Below are positions 1 to 6,913 of a stretch of DNA of 34,198 bases, one piece after another. Location of the stretch: the NCBI GenBank assembly GCA_022763485.1, contig JALEGX010000118.1, positions 1-34,198 of the forward strand, written 5' to 3'. Positions within the stretch are counted from its first letter, which is position 1. Each line of letters begins with the position of its first letter. Made by a program: the position numbers and the translations under genes. The notes beneath the pieces are model-generated. The model searched no databases, was not told where the DNA came from, and was given only the letters and a program-made list of their open reading frames with translations. The stretch comes from Paracoccaceae bacterium (GTDB taxonomy: Bacteria > Pseudomonadota > Alphaproteobacteria > Rhodobacterales > Rhodobacteraceae).

Positions 1-386
1 AAGGCCTGACCAAGAAAGAGCGTCTGGGCATGGAGCGTGACCAGGAGAAGCTGCAAGCGTCTCTGGGCGGCATCCGTGAGATGGGCGGCGTTCCTGATCT
101 GCTGTTCGTCATCGACGTCAAGAAAGAAGCACTGGCCATCGCAGAAGCCAACAAGCTGGGCATCCCGGTTGTGGCTGTTGTCGACACCAACTGCTCGCCC
201 GATGGCGTTGACTACGTGATCCCCGGCAACGACGACGCGTCGCGCGCGATCGCGCTGTATTGCGACCTGGCCGCTCGTGCTGCTCTGGACGGCATGTCCG
301 CACAGCTGGGCGCAGCCGGTGTTGACCTGGGCGCGATGGAAGAAGCGCCGGTCGAAGAAGCCGTGGCTGAAGAAGCCCAGGCCTGA
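1..386 (+). CDS. rpsB: 30S ribosomal protein S2, C-terminal part (5' end outside window)
   Basis: The reading frame is open from base 3 and enters the window mid-gene; it ends with TGA at 384-386. The visible part contains the S2 signature around the phrase [12 protein letters not shown], followed by [17 protein letters not shown] and [14 protein letters not shown], which are strongly conserved near the C-terminus of bacterial S2. S2 is a structural protein of the small ribosomal subunit and helps to recruit S1. The last ~25 residues form an acidic, Ala/Glu-rich tail typical of alphaproteobacterial S2. The gene is followed 79 bp later by tsf, the usual rpsB-tsf operon of bacteria. The identification is essentially certain; only the N-terminal half is missing because of the window edge. 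Confidence 0.97.
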   Translation, partial: GLTKKERLGMERDQEKLQASLGGIREMGGVPDLLFVIDVKKEALAIAEANKLGIPVVAVVDTNCSPDGVDYVIPGNDDASRAIALYCDLAARAALDGMSAQLGAAGVDLGAMEEAPVEEAVAEEAQA

Positions 387-412
387 TCCGACCTGTCACA
401 GATTTGACATGC

Positions 413-434
413 GGGGCAGGGTATGACCTGCCCC
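413..434 (+). promoter_or_regulatory. Intercistronic hairpin between rpsB and tsf
   Basis: A perfect 8-bp stem (GGGGCAGG, then loop GTATGA, then CCTGCCCC) fills the middle of the 79-bp rpsB-tsf spacer. The downstream sequence AAATCCGTTTCGATTT is only moderately T-rich, so this is not a classical strong terminator. It may act as an attenuator or an mRNA processing/stability element that sets the S2 to EF-Ts ratio. The structure is seen directly; its role is inferred. Confidence 0.6.
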
Positions 435-465
435 AAATCCGTTTCGATTTGAGGAGAGCCAAAAA

Positions 466-1341
466 ATGGCAATCACAGCTGCACTCGTAAAAGAACTGCG
501 CGACTCCACCGGCGCCGGCATGATGGACGCCAAGAAGGCACTGACCGAAACCAATGGCGACATGGAAGCCGCGGTTGACTGGCTGCGCACCAAAGGTCTG
601 GCCAAAGCTGCCAAGAAATCCGGCCGTACCGCCGCAGAAGGCCTGGTTGCCGTGGTTGTTGACGGTGGCAAGGGTGTCGCTGTCGAAGTGAACTCGGAAA
701 CCGACTTCGTTGCGAAAAACGGCGAATTCCAGGAAATGGTTTCGGGCATCGCGACTGCCGCACTGGGCGTTGCAGACGTTGAGGCTCTGAAAGCAGCTGA
801 CCTGGGCGGTAAATCCGTTGCAGACGTGCTGACCGACAAGATCGCCACCATCGGCGAAAACATGTCGGTGCGCCGCATGGCCGCGCTGGAAGGCGAAACC
901 GTTGTGACCTACGTGCACAACGCCGCCACCGCAGGCATGGGCAAAATCGGCGTTCTGGTCGCTCTGAAGGGCGGCGACGAAGCACTGGGCAAGCAGGTCG
1001 CGATGCACATCGCGGCCGTGAACCCGGCCGCTCTGTCCGAAGCCGACATGGATCCGGCCGTGGTCGAGAAAGAAAAGCAGGTCCAGATGGACATCGCGCG
1101 CGAATCCGGTAAGCCGGAGCAGGTCATCGAGAAGATGATCGAAGGCCGCATGAAGAAGTTCGTTGCTGAATCGACCCTGCTGAACCAGCAGTTCGTCGTG
1201 AACCCCGACCTGACCGTTGGCGCCGCTGCTGCCGAAGCAGGTGCAGAAGTCACCGGCTTCGTGCGTCTGGAAGTTGGCGAAGGCATCGAAGTCGAAAAAG
1301 AGGACTTCGCAGCCGAAGTTGCCAAGGCCGCTCAGGGCTAA
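466..1341 (+). CDS. tsf: Translation elongation factor Ts
   Basis: A 291-residue protein that begins [20 protein letters not shown], the classic N-terminal UBA-like domain of EF-Ts. It carries the TDFVAKN core motif at residues 79-85. EF-Ts is the cytoplasmic guanine-nucleotide exchange factor that recycles EF-Tu from its GDP to its GTP form. The length matches the family (about 280-300 residues). The start is supported by the ribosome binding site GAGGAG at 451-456, with a clean spacing to ATG at 466. It lies directly downstream of rpsB and is followed by a strong terminator, so the operon ends here. Confidence 0.98.
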   Translation: MAITAALVKELRDSTGAGMMDAKKALTETNGDMEAAVDWLRTKGLAKAAKKSGRTAAEGLVAVVVDGGKGVAVEVNSETDFVAKNGEFQEMVSGIATAALGVADVEALKAADLGGKSVADVLTDKIATIGENMSVRRMAALEGETVVTYVHNAATAGMGKIGVLVALKGGDEALGKQVAMHIAAVNPAALSEADMDPAVVEKEKQVQMDIARESGKPEQVIEKMIEGRMKKFVAESTLLNQQFVVNPDLTVGAAAAEAGAEVTGFVRLEVGEGIEVEKEDFAAEVAKAAQG

Positions 1342-1389
1342 TCGCCTTACAGGTTTTGCAGGGCCGCTACGGCACTGCACAGATATCAG

Positions 1390-1420
1390 GACCGCTCCGA
1401 CGTTTCGGGGCGGTCTTTTT
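1390..1420 (+). terminator. Intrinsic terminator of the rpsB-tsf operon
   Basis: An 11-bp stem with one G-T wobble (GACCGCTCCGA / TCGGGGCGGTC, loop CGTT) is followed immediately by five T residues. It lies 48 bp after the tsf stop codon on the plus strand. This is a textbook Rho-independent terminator. Confidence 0.93.
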
Positions 1421-1511
1421 GCGTGTCGGGACTTCTCTCATTGTAGACCGCTTGACGGCCGCGCGGGGCAGGGCACAACGTAAAGACGGGGTGATGTGCT
1501 GCAAAAGGAAA

Positions 1512-1540
1512 CGGGGTCGCATCGGATAGACGCGACCCCG
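1512..1540 (-). terminator. Candidate terminator hairpin, minus strand
   Basis: A perfect 9-bp stem (CGGGGTCGC / GCGACCCCG) with an 11-nt loop. Read on the minus strand it is followed by GTTTCCTTTTGC, a broken T-tract, so it could end a minus-strand transcript. That transcript could be read-through from the luxR-type gene or a short RNA starting in the AT-rich region near 1740-1830. On the plus strand the tail is A-rich, so it would not terminate there. Confidence 0.5.
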
Positions 1541-1783
1541 AAAAATTGAAGACCCTCAATGGGGATGGATAGGTCTTGCAATTCCTCCGGTCCAAATGTG
1601 GATAAATACACACCCGAACCGGACAGGTCAGAGAGCCCCGAAATAACAGGGATCTTTTCCCGCTGCTCCCAGGCCAAAGCCACCACTCACGGAACATGAC
1701 GCTACTGTGCACCGGGACCCGCAGAATCGAAAGTCATGTATTCCTTACCTTAAGGAATTTTGCACAAATCAACTGACGATTTG

Positions 1784-1823
1784 GACAAACTTTGTAAAGA
1801 TGACTGAAATTTACAAAATTGTC
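1784..1823. repeat. 40-bp AT-rich dyad
   Basis: Nested inverted repeats: GACAA (1784-1788) pairs with TTGTC (1819-1823), and TTTGTAAA (1791-1798) pairs perfectly with TTTACAAA (1810-1817) around an 11-nt centre. The dyad starts 25 bp beyond the luxR-type stop codon. It may be an operator for a minus-strand promoter or an AU-rich RNA stem. No known binding-site consensus is recognised. Confidence 0.55.
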
Positions 1824-1837
1824 ACATACGGGGCGAA

Positions 1838-1856
1838 AGGCCTGTTTTTCAGGCCT
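1838..1856 (-). terminator. Weak hairpin across the luxR-type stop codon
   Basis: A perfect 7-bp stem AGGCCTG / CAGGCCT with a 5-nt loop overlaps the stop codon at 1849-1851. The minus-strand RNA tail is only TTCGCCCC, so it is at best a weak or factor-assisted terminator. Confidence 0.35.
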
Positions 1857-2604
1857 CCATGACAAACATCTGGTTGTGCAGTGCGGCCTTCAGAACCGCC
1901 TGGGCCGTGGTTTCCACCGCCAGAGCCTCGCGGGCCAGGCGCAGGTGTTTTTCCACGGTGGCCGTTGTCAGGCCCATTAGCATTGCGATGTCCTGAGTCG
2001 TCTTGCCATCGCCCACCCATTCCAACGCTTCGCGCTGGCGTTTGGTCAGGCCCCGGTTCGGCGGCACATAGGGCATGGTCAGGATCTTCAGGTGCGCCAC
2101 GTTGTTCATCAGCAGGATGTCTTCGCCGTGCTCGTCCCAGACCGCGTCGATCTGATCCTGGGTGATGCCCCGTTCCGCAGCCATGGAAATGGCCCCTTTG
2201 GAGCGGGCCGACAGCGAGGTGAAGGCCACTGTATAGCCAACGGTCACGTCATGTTTCTGGTTGAACTCATGCACACGCATCATTTCGGGCTTGGGCGGTC
2301 CGTTGGACAGCGCCCCGGCAATCGCGCGCCAGCTGATCGCGCCTTCGTTTTCCAGCGCCCAGTTCATCAGGGGGGCGTGGAAATACAGCCCGCTGTGAAT
2401 GAACCCGGAAACATAATCTGGATCATGGTTGCTGAGCACGACAAAGTCTTCGGGATCGCCCAGCGAATGTTCCGTCCGATAGCGCGTATAGCCGTAAAGC
2501 AGGCGGTCAAACCCATAGCTTGCCATCTGTTCGGAATGGACCGCCCAGAGTTCTTCAAGACTTTTGGAATATGAAATGACCTTCAGATATTCCCGCAGGT
2601 TCAT
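1849..2604 (-). CDS. LuxR-type regulator with autoinducer-binding domain (no luxI nearby)
   Basis: A 251-residue two-domain transcription factor. Residues ~15-165 match the autoinducer-binding domain and residues ~184-248 the GerE/LuxR helix-turn-helix, with [23 protein letters not shown] and [10 protein letters not shown]. No luxI-type synthase is present in the window, so it looks like a LuxR solo. By my alignment to TraR-type proteins, the ligand-pocket residues differ: W57 becomes Tyr64, Y61 becomes Phe68 and the amide-binding D70 becomes Ala77, while P71 (Pro78) and W85 (Trp92) are kept. It may therefore bind another ligand or none. The ATG overlaps the aroQ stop codon as ATGA, so the two are translationally coupled. 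Family assignment is firm; ligand and targets are unknown. Confidence 0.88.
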   Translation of the reverse strand: MNLREYLKVISYSKSLEELWAVHSEQMASYGFDRLLYGYTRYRTEHSLGDPEDFVVLSNHDPDYVSGFIHSGLYFHAPLMNWALENEGAISWRAIAGALSNGPPKPEMMRVHEFNQKHDVTVGYTVAFTSLSARSKGAISMAAERGITQDQIDAVWDEHGEDILLMNNVAHLKILTMPYVPPNRGLTKRQREALEWVGDGKTTQDIAMLMGLTTATVEKHLRLAREALAVETTAQAVLKAALHNQMFVMEA

Positions 2605-3050
2605 TTGGCCTTGCCTTCGTCGAAGTGCTTTCGGAGCGCCTCCAAAGCAAGAATGTAACCATGCGCGCCAAAGCCACAGATCTGGCCCAGGGCAACCGGG
2701 GCGATATAGGATTTGTGACGGAACGGTTCACGGGCGTGAATGTTCGACAGGTGCACTTCGACCAGCGGCAGCTCTACCGATGCGATCGCGTCCATCAGGG
2801 CCACAGAGGTGTGCGTATATGCGCCTGCATTCAGGATGATACCCTGATGCACACCTTTGGCCTGATGAATGGCGTCGATCAGCGCGCCTTCATGGTTGGA
2901 TTGCAGGCACAGGACATCAAGCCCAAGCGCCGCCCCATGCGCGGCGCAGGATTGTTCGACCATAGCCAAAGTTGTTGAGCCATAAACCTCGGGCTGCCGG
3001 GTGCCCAGCAGATTAAGGTTCGGCCCGTTCAGAACCAAAACACTATTCAT
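2601..3050 (-). CDS. aroQ: Type II 3-dehydroquinate dehydratase
   Basis: A 149-residue protein, the normal length for type II dehydroquinases. It converts 3-dehydroquinate to 3-dehydroshikimate in the shikimate pathway and usually works as a cytoplasmic dodecamer. Visible motifs are [18 protein letters not shown], with Arg18 and the catalytic Tyr23 in the flexible lid, [10 protein letters not shown] (Asn52, Glu54), NAGAYTH (Asn74-His80), and [14 protein letters not shown] with His100 and Arg111. All expected catalytic residues are present. It is the first gene of a two-gene minus-strand unit and overlaps the LuxR-type gene by ATGA. The upstream region contains an 18-bp perfect palindrome (3164-3181). 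Confidence 0.97.
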   Translation of the reverse strand: MNSVLVLNGPNLNLLGTRQPEVYGSTTLAMVEQSCAAHGAALGLDVLCLQSNHEGALIDAIHQAKGVHQGIILNAGAYTHTSVALMDAIASVELPLVEVHLSNIHAREPFRHKSYIAPVALGQICGFGAHGYILALEALRKHFDEGKAK

Positions 3051-3163
3051 TACGATTTCCCCATACGAGGAATTTCATAAACGTGAAATGATATTCCTGT
3101 CCAGTGCGTTTGCTACAAGTTTGGGCAACTTTGATGCTGCAGTGCGACACGCCCCGAAAGATA

Positions 3164-3181
3164 TGTATCGAATTCGATACA
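3164..3181. promoter_or_regulatory. Perfect 18-bp palindrome, candidate operator upstream of aroQ-luxR
   Basis: TGTATCGAATTCGATACA is identical on both strands and lies about 115 bp upstream of the aroQ start, in the 203-bp gap after the oxidoreductase gene. Its size and perfect symmetry fit the operator of a dimeric repressor. It does not match the CTG-N10-CAG pattern of classical lux boxes. The binding protein is unknown. Confidence 0.55.
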
Positions 3182-3225
3182 ACTTGGGCTAGGCGCGTTC
3201 GATTTTGGCCGAACGGGGCGATGTT

Positions 3226-3247
3226 TGGCCGGGGCGACCCCCGGCCA
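3226..3247 (-). terminator. GC-rich hairpin after the oxidoreductase gene
   Basis: A perfect 9-bp stem TGGCCGGGG / CCCCGGCCA with a 4-nt loop begins right after the minus-strand gene ending at 3254. The tail AACATCGCC has no T-run, so a plain intrinsic terminator is doubtful; Rho-assisted termination or 3'-end protection is possible. Confidence 0.45.
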
Positions 3248-3253
3248 GATGCC

Positions 3254-4243
3254 TTACAGACGCACCATCCGCTTACCACGGTTGTCACCGGCCAGCAGCC
3301 CGATCAGCGCCTGTGGGGCGTTCTCCAACCCGTCGACCACGTCCTCGAACACCTTGATCTGACCTGAGGCCACCCAATGCTGCAAAGCGCGCAGAGCGAC
3401 GGCGTCCTTGTCGGCAAAATCCATCACGATGAAGCCTTCCATCCGAAGCCGCTTGACCACGACCAGACCGGGCAGGTTTCGCGGGCCGCTGGCGCCTTCG
3501 GTGTCATATTGGCTGATTGCACCGCAGCACACGACGCGGCCGCGTTCATTCATCAGAAACAGCGCGGTTTCCAGAATAGCGCCGCCGACATTGTCGAAGT
3601 AGATGTCCACGCCATTTGGGCAGGCTTTACGCAGGGCCTTGAACATGCCGGGATCGCGGTAGTCGACGCAGGCATCAAAGCCCAGCTCATTGACCACCCA
3701 GTCGCATTTCTCGGCCCCGCCAGCGAGGCCCACAACCCGACAGCCCAGCGCCTTGGCGATCTGGCCGACAAAGCCACCGACCGACCCGGCCGCCGCCGAG
3801 ACAAGCACCGTTTCGCCGGCAACCGGCTGGCCAACGTGGATCAGCCCGTGAAAGGCGGTCTTGCCCGCGATGCCATAGACCGACATCAGATGGGTCAGCG
3901 GCTCCACCTTGGGCAGTTTCTGACAGCGATGCGCCTTGCGGGCGATGTAATCGGCCCAGACGCCTTCGGTGGCGACAATGTCGCCCACGGCCAACCGGTC
4001 CGAGCGGCTTTCCACCACCTCGCAAACCGCATAGGTGGGCATCGGATCGCCAGCCTTGACCGCCTCGCGGTAGGTTGCACCCTTCATCCAGGACCGGTTG
4101 GCCGCGTCGATCGACATAAGCCGCGTGCGCAGCAGCACCTCGCCCTCGGCCACATCGGGCATCGGGGCATCGTGCAGGGCGAAGTGTTCGGGTTTCAGTT
4201 CTGCTTGCGGCAGCTCCGCCACGCGGATCTCACGGTTTTTCAT
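3254..4243 (-). CDS. NADP-dependent MDR oxidoreductase (leukotriene B4 dehydrogenase/CurA-like)
   Basis: A 329-residue medium-chain dehydrogenase/reductase without structural zinc ligands, of the group that reduces C=C bonds of enones with NADPH (LTB4 12-hydroxydehydrogenase, prostaglandin reductase, CurA). Typical phrases are MSIDAANRSWM near residue 45, the GIAGKTAFHGL segment, and the nucleotide-binding loop VSAAAGSVGGFVGQIAK, followed by DIYFDNVGG. I start at the second Met (4243) because AAGGAG lies just before it; the upstream ATG (4258) overlaps the stop of the preceding gene. It forms a two-gene minus-strand unit with the crotonase-fold gene and may saturate a CoA-linked or free enone in the island pathway. 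Confidence 0.88.
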   Translation of the reverse strand: MKNREIRVAELPQAELKPEHFALHDAPMPDVAEGEVLLRTRLMSIDAANRSWMKGATYREAVKAGDPMPTYAVCEVVESRSDRLAVGDIVATEGVWADYIARKAHRCQKLPKVEPLTHLMSVYGIAGKTAFHGLIHVGQPVAGETVLVSAAAGSVGGFVGQIAKALGCRVVGLAGGAEKCDWVVNELGFDACVDYRDPGMFKALRKACPNGVDIYFDNVGGAILETALFLMNERGRVVCCGAISQYDTEGASGPRNLPGLVVVKRLRMEGFIVMDFADKDAVALRALQHWVASGQIKVFEDVVDGLENAPQALIGLLAGDNRGKRMVRL

Positions 4244-4254
4244 CGGTGTCTCCT

Positions 4255-5079
4255 TCATTTCCCGTGAAAGACGGGTTTGCGTTTTTGCATGAATGCCAAG
4301 GCGGCGGCCTTGTGATCCTGGCTCAGCATGGTGCGGATCATGCTGTCCGCCTCCTGATCCATCGCGGCCTGCAGGCCGCTTTCGCGGGCCAGGTTGAGGT
4401 TCTCTTTCATGTGGCGCAGCGCCAGCGGGGCCTGTTCGGCCAGTTCCGCGGCCAGCGCGGCGGTGGCCTCTGCCAGCTCTGCATCCGGCACCACCCGGTT
4501 CACCAGTCCCAGCTCGGCGCAGTCGGATGCGCTGAGCTTCTGGCTGAGGAAATAGATTTCCTTGGCGCGGGCCGGTCCAACCAGCTGCGACAGGTACCAG
4601 CTGCCGCCGAAATCCCCGGACAGGCCAATGCGGCCAAAGGCCGGGGTCATGAAGGCGCTGTCACAGGCAATACGCATGTCGCAAGCCAGCGCCAGAGACA
4701 TGCCCGCGCCCGCCGCCGGACCGGGCAGGGCGGCCAGTGTGGGTTTCGGGAAGTCGTATAGACGCTTCGAAATGTCATTCTGCGATTGCCGCAGCGTCTC
4801 GATCATGATGTCGATATCGGGGGTCTCTCCACCGGCCAAAGTGTTGGACATCGACGAAATATCGCCCCCCGAGCAGAAGGCGCCGCCCGCACCGGTCAGC
4901 ACAAGCACACGCACATCCGGATCCTCGGCCAGTTCGGCCAGCATCCGGCGCAGACCCGCCACCAGTGGTTCGCTCATCGAGTTGCGCGAACTTGGGTTGT
5001 TCATGGTGATCGTGGCAACATGTGCTTCAACCGTGCAAAGCAAATGATCAGATCCGGTTTCCATTTTGCGTGTTGTCAT
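4255..5079 (-). CDS. Enoyl-CoA hydratase/isomerase family protein (crotonase fold)
   Basis: A 274-residue crotonase-fold protein. The oxyanion-hole motifs are present: AFCSGGDISSM in the first half and PGPAAGAGMSLALACDMRIA in the centre. The two glutamates of classical enoyl-CoA hydratase are both missing: the first position is Ser in GAGMSLALACD, and the second falls in FMTPAFGRIG. An Asp in LSGDFGGSW takes the place seen in PaaG/isomerase-like members, so it may be an isomerase or another crotonase reaction. Start: Met at 5079 is chosen; ATG at 5112 or TTG at 5115 would leave under 20 bp to the divergent gene. It is followed by the MDR reductase 11 bp later. Confidence 0.88.
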   Translation of the reverse strand: MTTRKMETGSDHLLCTVEAHVATITMNNPSSRNSMSEPLVAGLRRMLAELAEDPDVRVLVLTGAGGAFCSGGDISSMSNTLAGGETPDIDIMIETLRQSQNDISKRLYDFPKPTLAALPGPAAGAGMSLALACDMRIACDSAFMTPAFGRIGLSGDFGGSWYLSQLVGPARAKEIYFLSQKLSASDCAELGLVNRVVPDAELAEATAALAAELAEQAPLALRHMKENLNLARESGLQAAMDQEADSMIRTMLSQDHKAAALAFMQKRKPVFHGK

Positions 5080-5113
5080 CTGGCTGGACTTTCTCTTAGC
5101 TGCGCGGGACATC

Positions 5114-5128
5114 AAAACCTGAGGTTTT
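5114..5128. promoter_or_regulatory. 15-bp palindrome in a 52-bp divergent spacer
   Basis: AAAACCT-G-AGGTTTT is a perfect 7-1-7 palindrome between the divergent crotonase-fold gene and histidine phosphatase gene. It overlaps the GAGG ribosome binding site of the phosphatase gene (5121-5124). It could be an operator or a translational control site. No consensus is recognised. Confidence 0.4.
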
Positions 5129-5131
5129 TCA

Positions 5132-5785
5132 ATGACGCGCGAATATCATCAAACTGTTTATGCGCCGCCGCCGGGCGCGGCTGACATCCTGTTGATCCGT
5201 CACGGACAAAGCGCGGGCGCGCGTCCGGGCGAAAGCTTCCCGATGAAGGACGGGCACGGCGACCCGGAACTGCATCCCAATGGCCATGAACAGGCTCAAG
5301 CGGTTGCACGCCGCTTTGCAGATGCCCCGATCGCGGCCGTTTATGTGACCACACTGCAGCGCACCCATCAGACCGCGGCGCCGCTGGTGGACAAGCTGCG
5401 GTTGACCCCGACAGTTGAGGCGGATCTGCGTGAGATCTGCCTGGGCGACTGGGACGGCGGGGAATATCGCATCCGGGCGGCGAACAATGACCCGATCTGG
5501 CAACGTGCCAAGGCGCTGCGCGAATGGGGCGAACTGCCGGGGGCCGAAACCACGGCCGCGCTGCATGAACGTGTGCGCCGCGGGTTGCTGCGTATCGCGG
5601 CAAACCACCCGGATCAGCTGGTCGCGGCCTTTGTGCATGGCGGGGTGATCGGGGCGGCGATGGCGCTGGCCAGCGCGTCCGATCCCTTCGCCTTTCACGG
5701 TGCGGCCAATGGATCGGTTTCGCGCCTGGTGATCCAGGGCGAAACCATGACCATTCGCGGGTTCAACGACTGCGCGCATCTGTGA
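5132..5785 (+). CDS. Histidine phosphatase family protein
   Basis: A 217-residue member of the phosphoglycerate-mutase-like histidine phosphatases. The phospho-accepting histidine lies in LLIRHGQS (His24), the second arginine in TLQRTHQT (Arg77), the acid in REICLGDWDGGEY, and the second catalytic histidine in FVHGGVIG (His169), so the active site looks complete. Such enzymes hydrolyse small phosphate esters or phosphoproteins; the substrate cannot be read from sequence. It starts at ATG 5132 with GAGG upstream and is divergent from the crotonase/MDR pair. It ends 4 bp from the convergent quinone oxidoreductase-like gene. A second, atypical family member lies at 11060, next to a phosphotransferase. 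Confidence 0.9.
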   Translation: MTREYHQTVYAPPPGAADILLIRHGQSAGARPGESFPMKDGHGDPELHPNGHEQAQAVARRFADAPIAAVYVTTLQRTHQTAAPLVDKLRLTPTVEADLREICLGDWDGGEYRIRAANNDPIWQRAKALREWGELPGAETTAALHERVRRGLLRIAANHPDQLVAAFVHGGVIGAAMALASASDPFAFHGAANGSVSRLVIQGETMTIRGFNDCAHL

Positions 5786-5789
5786 TCGC

Positions 5790-6785
5790 TCAGGGCGCGG
5801 TCAGGACGACCTTGCCCATCACCTTGCGATCCTGCATCAGGTTCAGCGCCTCAGCGGCCTGGTCCATCGGGTAACTGGCGCTGATGCGCGGCTTGATGCG
5901 CCCCTGGGCATACATCTGGAACAGCTCGCCCACGTTTTCCGCGTGCCCTTTGGGATCGCGGAAGACTGAGGCCCCCCAGAAGACGCCGACGATCTGCGAG
6001 CCTTTGAGCAGTGTCAGGTTGAGCGGGATCTTGGGGATGCCGGCAGGGAAGCCCACCACCAGAAAACGCCCGGTCCAGGCCAGCGCGCGAATGGCAGGTT
6101 CGGCATAGTCGCCGCCCACGGCGTCATAGACCACATCTACGCCTTCACCGCCTGACAGGCGTTTGAACTCGGACGACAGCGCCTTTTGCGCGTCGCGGTC
6201 CAGCGCACGCGGGTAGACCACCGTCTCATCCGCGCCCAGCGATTTGCAGAAGGCCGCCTTTTCCTCGGAAGACACCGCCGCGATCACCTTTGCGCCCGCC
6301 GCCTTGCCCAGCTCAATCGCAGCTGCGCCGACGCCGCCCGCAGCCCCCAGGATCAGCAGGGACTCCCCGGCCTTCAACTGTGCCCGGTCCTTCAGCGCGT
6401 GATGGGAGGTGCCATAGGTAAAGATGAAACAGGCCGCATCCTCATAAGGCATCCCTTCGGGGATCTTCACCGCTGAGGTCGCGGGCACGTTCAGATGCGT
6501 GGCAAAGCCCCCATGGCCGGTCAGCGCCAGGATACGGTCCCCTACGGCATAGCCGCTGACCCCATCGCCCACCGCGATCACCTCACCAGCGATTTCACCG
6601 CCGGGGGCAAAGGGGCGGGGTGGTTTCATCTGGTAGAGGTCCCGGATGATCAACGTGTCGGGAAAGTTCACGCCAGCGGCATGGACCCGGACCAGCAGAT
6701 GCCCCTTGACCGGATCCGGGTCGGGCAGGTCGGTCCATTCCAGCGTTTCCGGTCCACCGGGCGCCGTGCTCAGCATGGCCTTCAT
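5790..6785 (-). CDS. NADPH:quinone oxidoreductase-like MDR protein
   Basis: A 331-residue zinc-free MDR enzyme of the quinone oxidoreductase group. It has the N-terminal GroES-like part (HAAGVNFPDTLIIRDLYQ), PGGEIAGEVIAVGDGV, and the Rossmann loop LILGAAGGVGAAAIELGKAAGA near residues 145-166, followed by GVDVVYDAVGG. Members reduce quinones or act as enoyl-CoA/enone reductases with NADPH. The start is supported by GGAGGAAA just upstream of ATG 6785. It is divergent from the acyl-CoA dehydrogenase operon across a 128-bp region holding TGCG(G)AAC repeats and convergent with the histidine phosphatase. In this context an enoyl-CoA reductase role is as likely as quinone reduction. Confidence 0.9.
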   Translation of the reverse strand: MKAMLSTAPGGPETLEWTDLPDPDPVKGHLLVRVHAAGVNFPDTLIIRDLYQMKPPRPFAPGGEIAGEVIAVGDGVSGYAVGDRILALTGHGGFATHLNVPATSAVKIPEGMPYEDAACFIFTYGTSHHALKDRAQLKAGESLLILGAAGGVGAAAIELGKAAGAKVIAAVSSEEKAAFCKSLGADETVVYPRALDRDAQKALSSEFKRLSGGEGVDVVYDAVGGDYAEPAIRALAWTGRFLVVGFPAGIPKIPLNLTLLKGSQIVGVFWGASVFRDPKGHAENVGELFQMYAQGRIKPRISASYPMDQAAEALNLMQDRKVMGKVVLTAP

Positions 6786-6844
6786 TGCAGTTTCCTCCGT
6801 CGTGTTCTGTTTGTGACGTTAAGTCCAAGTCCTGCCACGAGTGT

Positions 6845-6893
6845 TGCGAACAAAAATGCGAAATGCAATTCTGCTATGCGGAACAGTGACGCA
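6845..6893. promoter_or_regulatory. Candidate regulator sites in the divergent promoter region
   Basis: In the 128 bp between the quinone oxidoreductase-like gene and the acyl-CoA dehydrogenase operon there is a direct repeat TGCGAAC (6845-6851) and TGCGGAAC (6877-6884), 32 bp apart, about three helical turns. The second copy also belongs to an inverted repeat TGCG-N9-CGCA (6877-6893). A site for the IclR regulator encoded downstream is plausible but inferred. Confidence 0.4.
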
Positions 6894-6913
6894 ACGATCT
6901 TTGGGAGGAGAGA

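Larger units (their letters stand above)
1421..1848. other. Non-coding stretch between tsf and the luxR-type gene
   Basis: No gene can be supported here. On the minus strand there is an 82-codon open frame from a GTG at 1686 without a ribosome binding site, and an 11-codon mini-ORF starting ATG at 1734 behind AAGGTAAGG. Neither resembles a known family. The part from about 1735 to 1830 is clearly AT-rich compared with the surroundings and so could hold promoters. Two strong dyads (1512-1540 and 1784-1823) lie inside and are listed separately. A short untranslated RNA or leader transcript on the minus strand, ending at the 1512-1540 hairpin, would fit but is not shown. Confidence 0.5.

Noticed and set aside
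118-1380. 420-codon open frame on the minus strand
   Set aside because: It lies opposite rpsB and tsf, whose identity is certain; no family resemblance. A GC-rich shadow frame.
1438-1686. 82-codon frame on the minus strand with a fairly normal composition
   Set aside because: GTG start without ribosome binding site, runs through a GC hairpin, and matches no known family. Kept only as part of the non-coding stretch.
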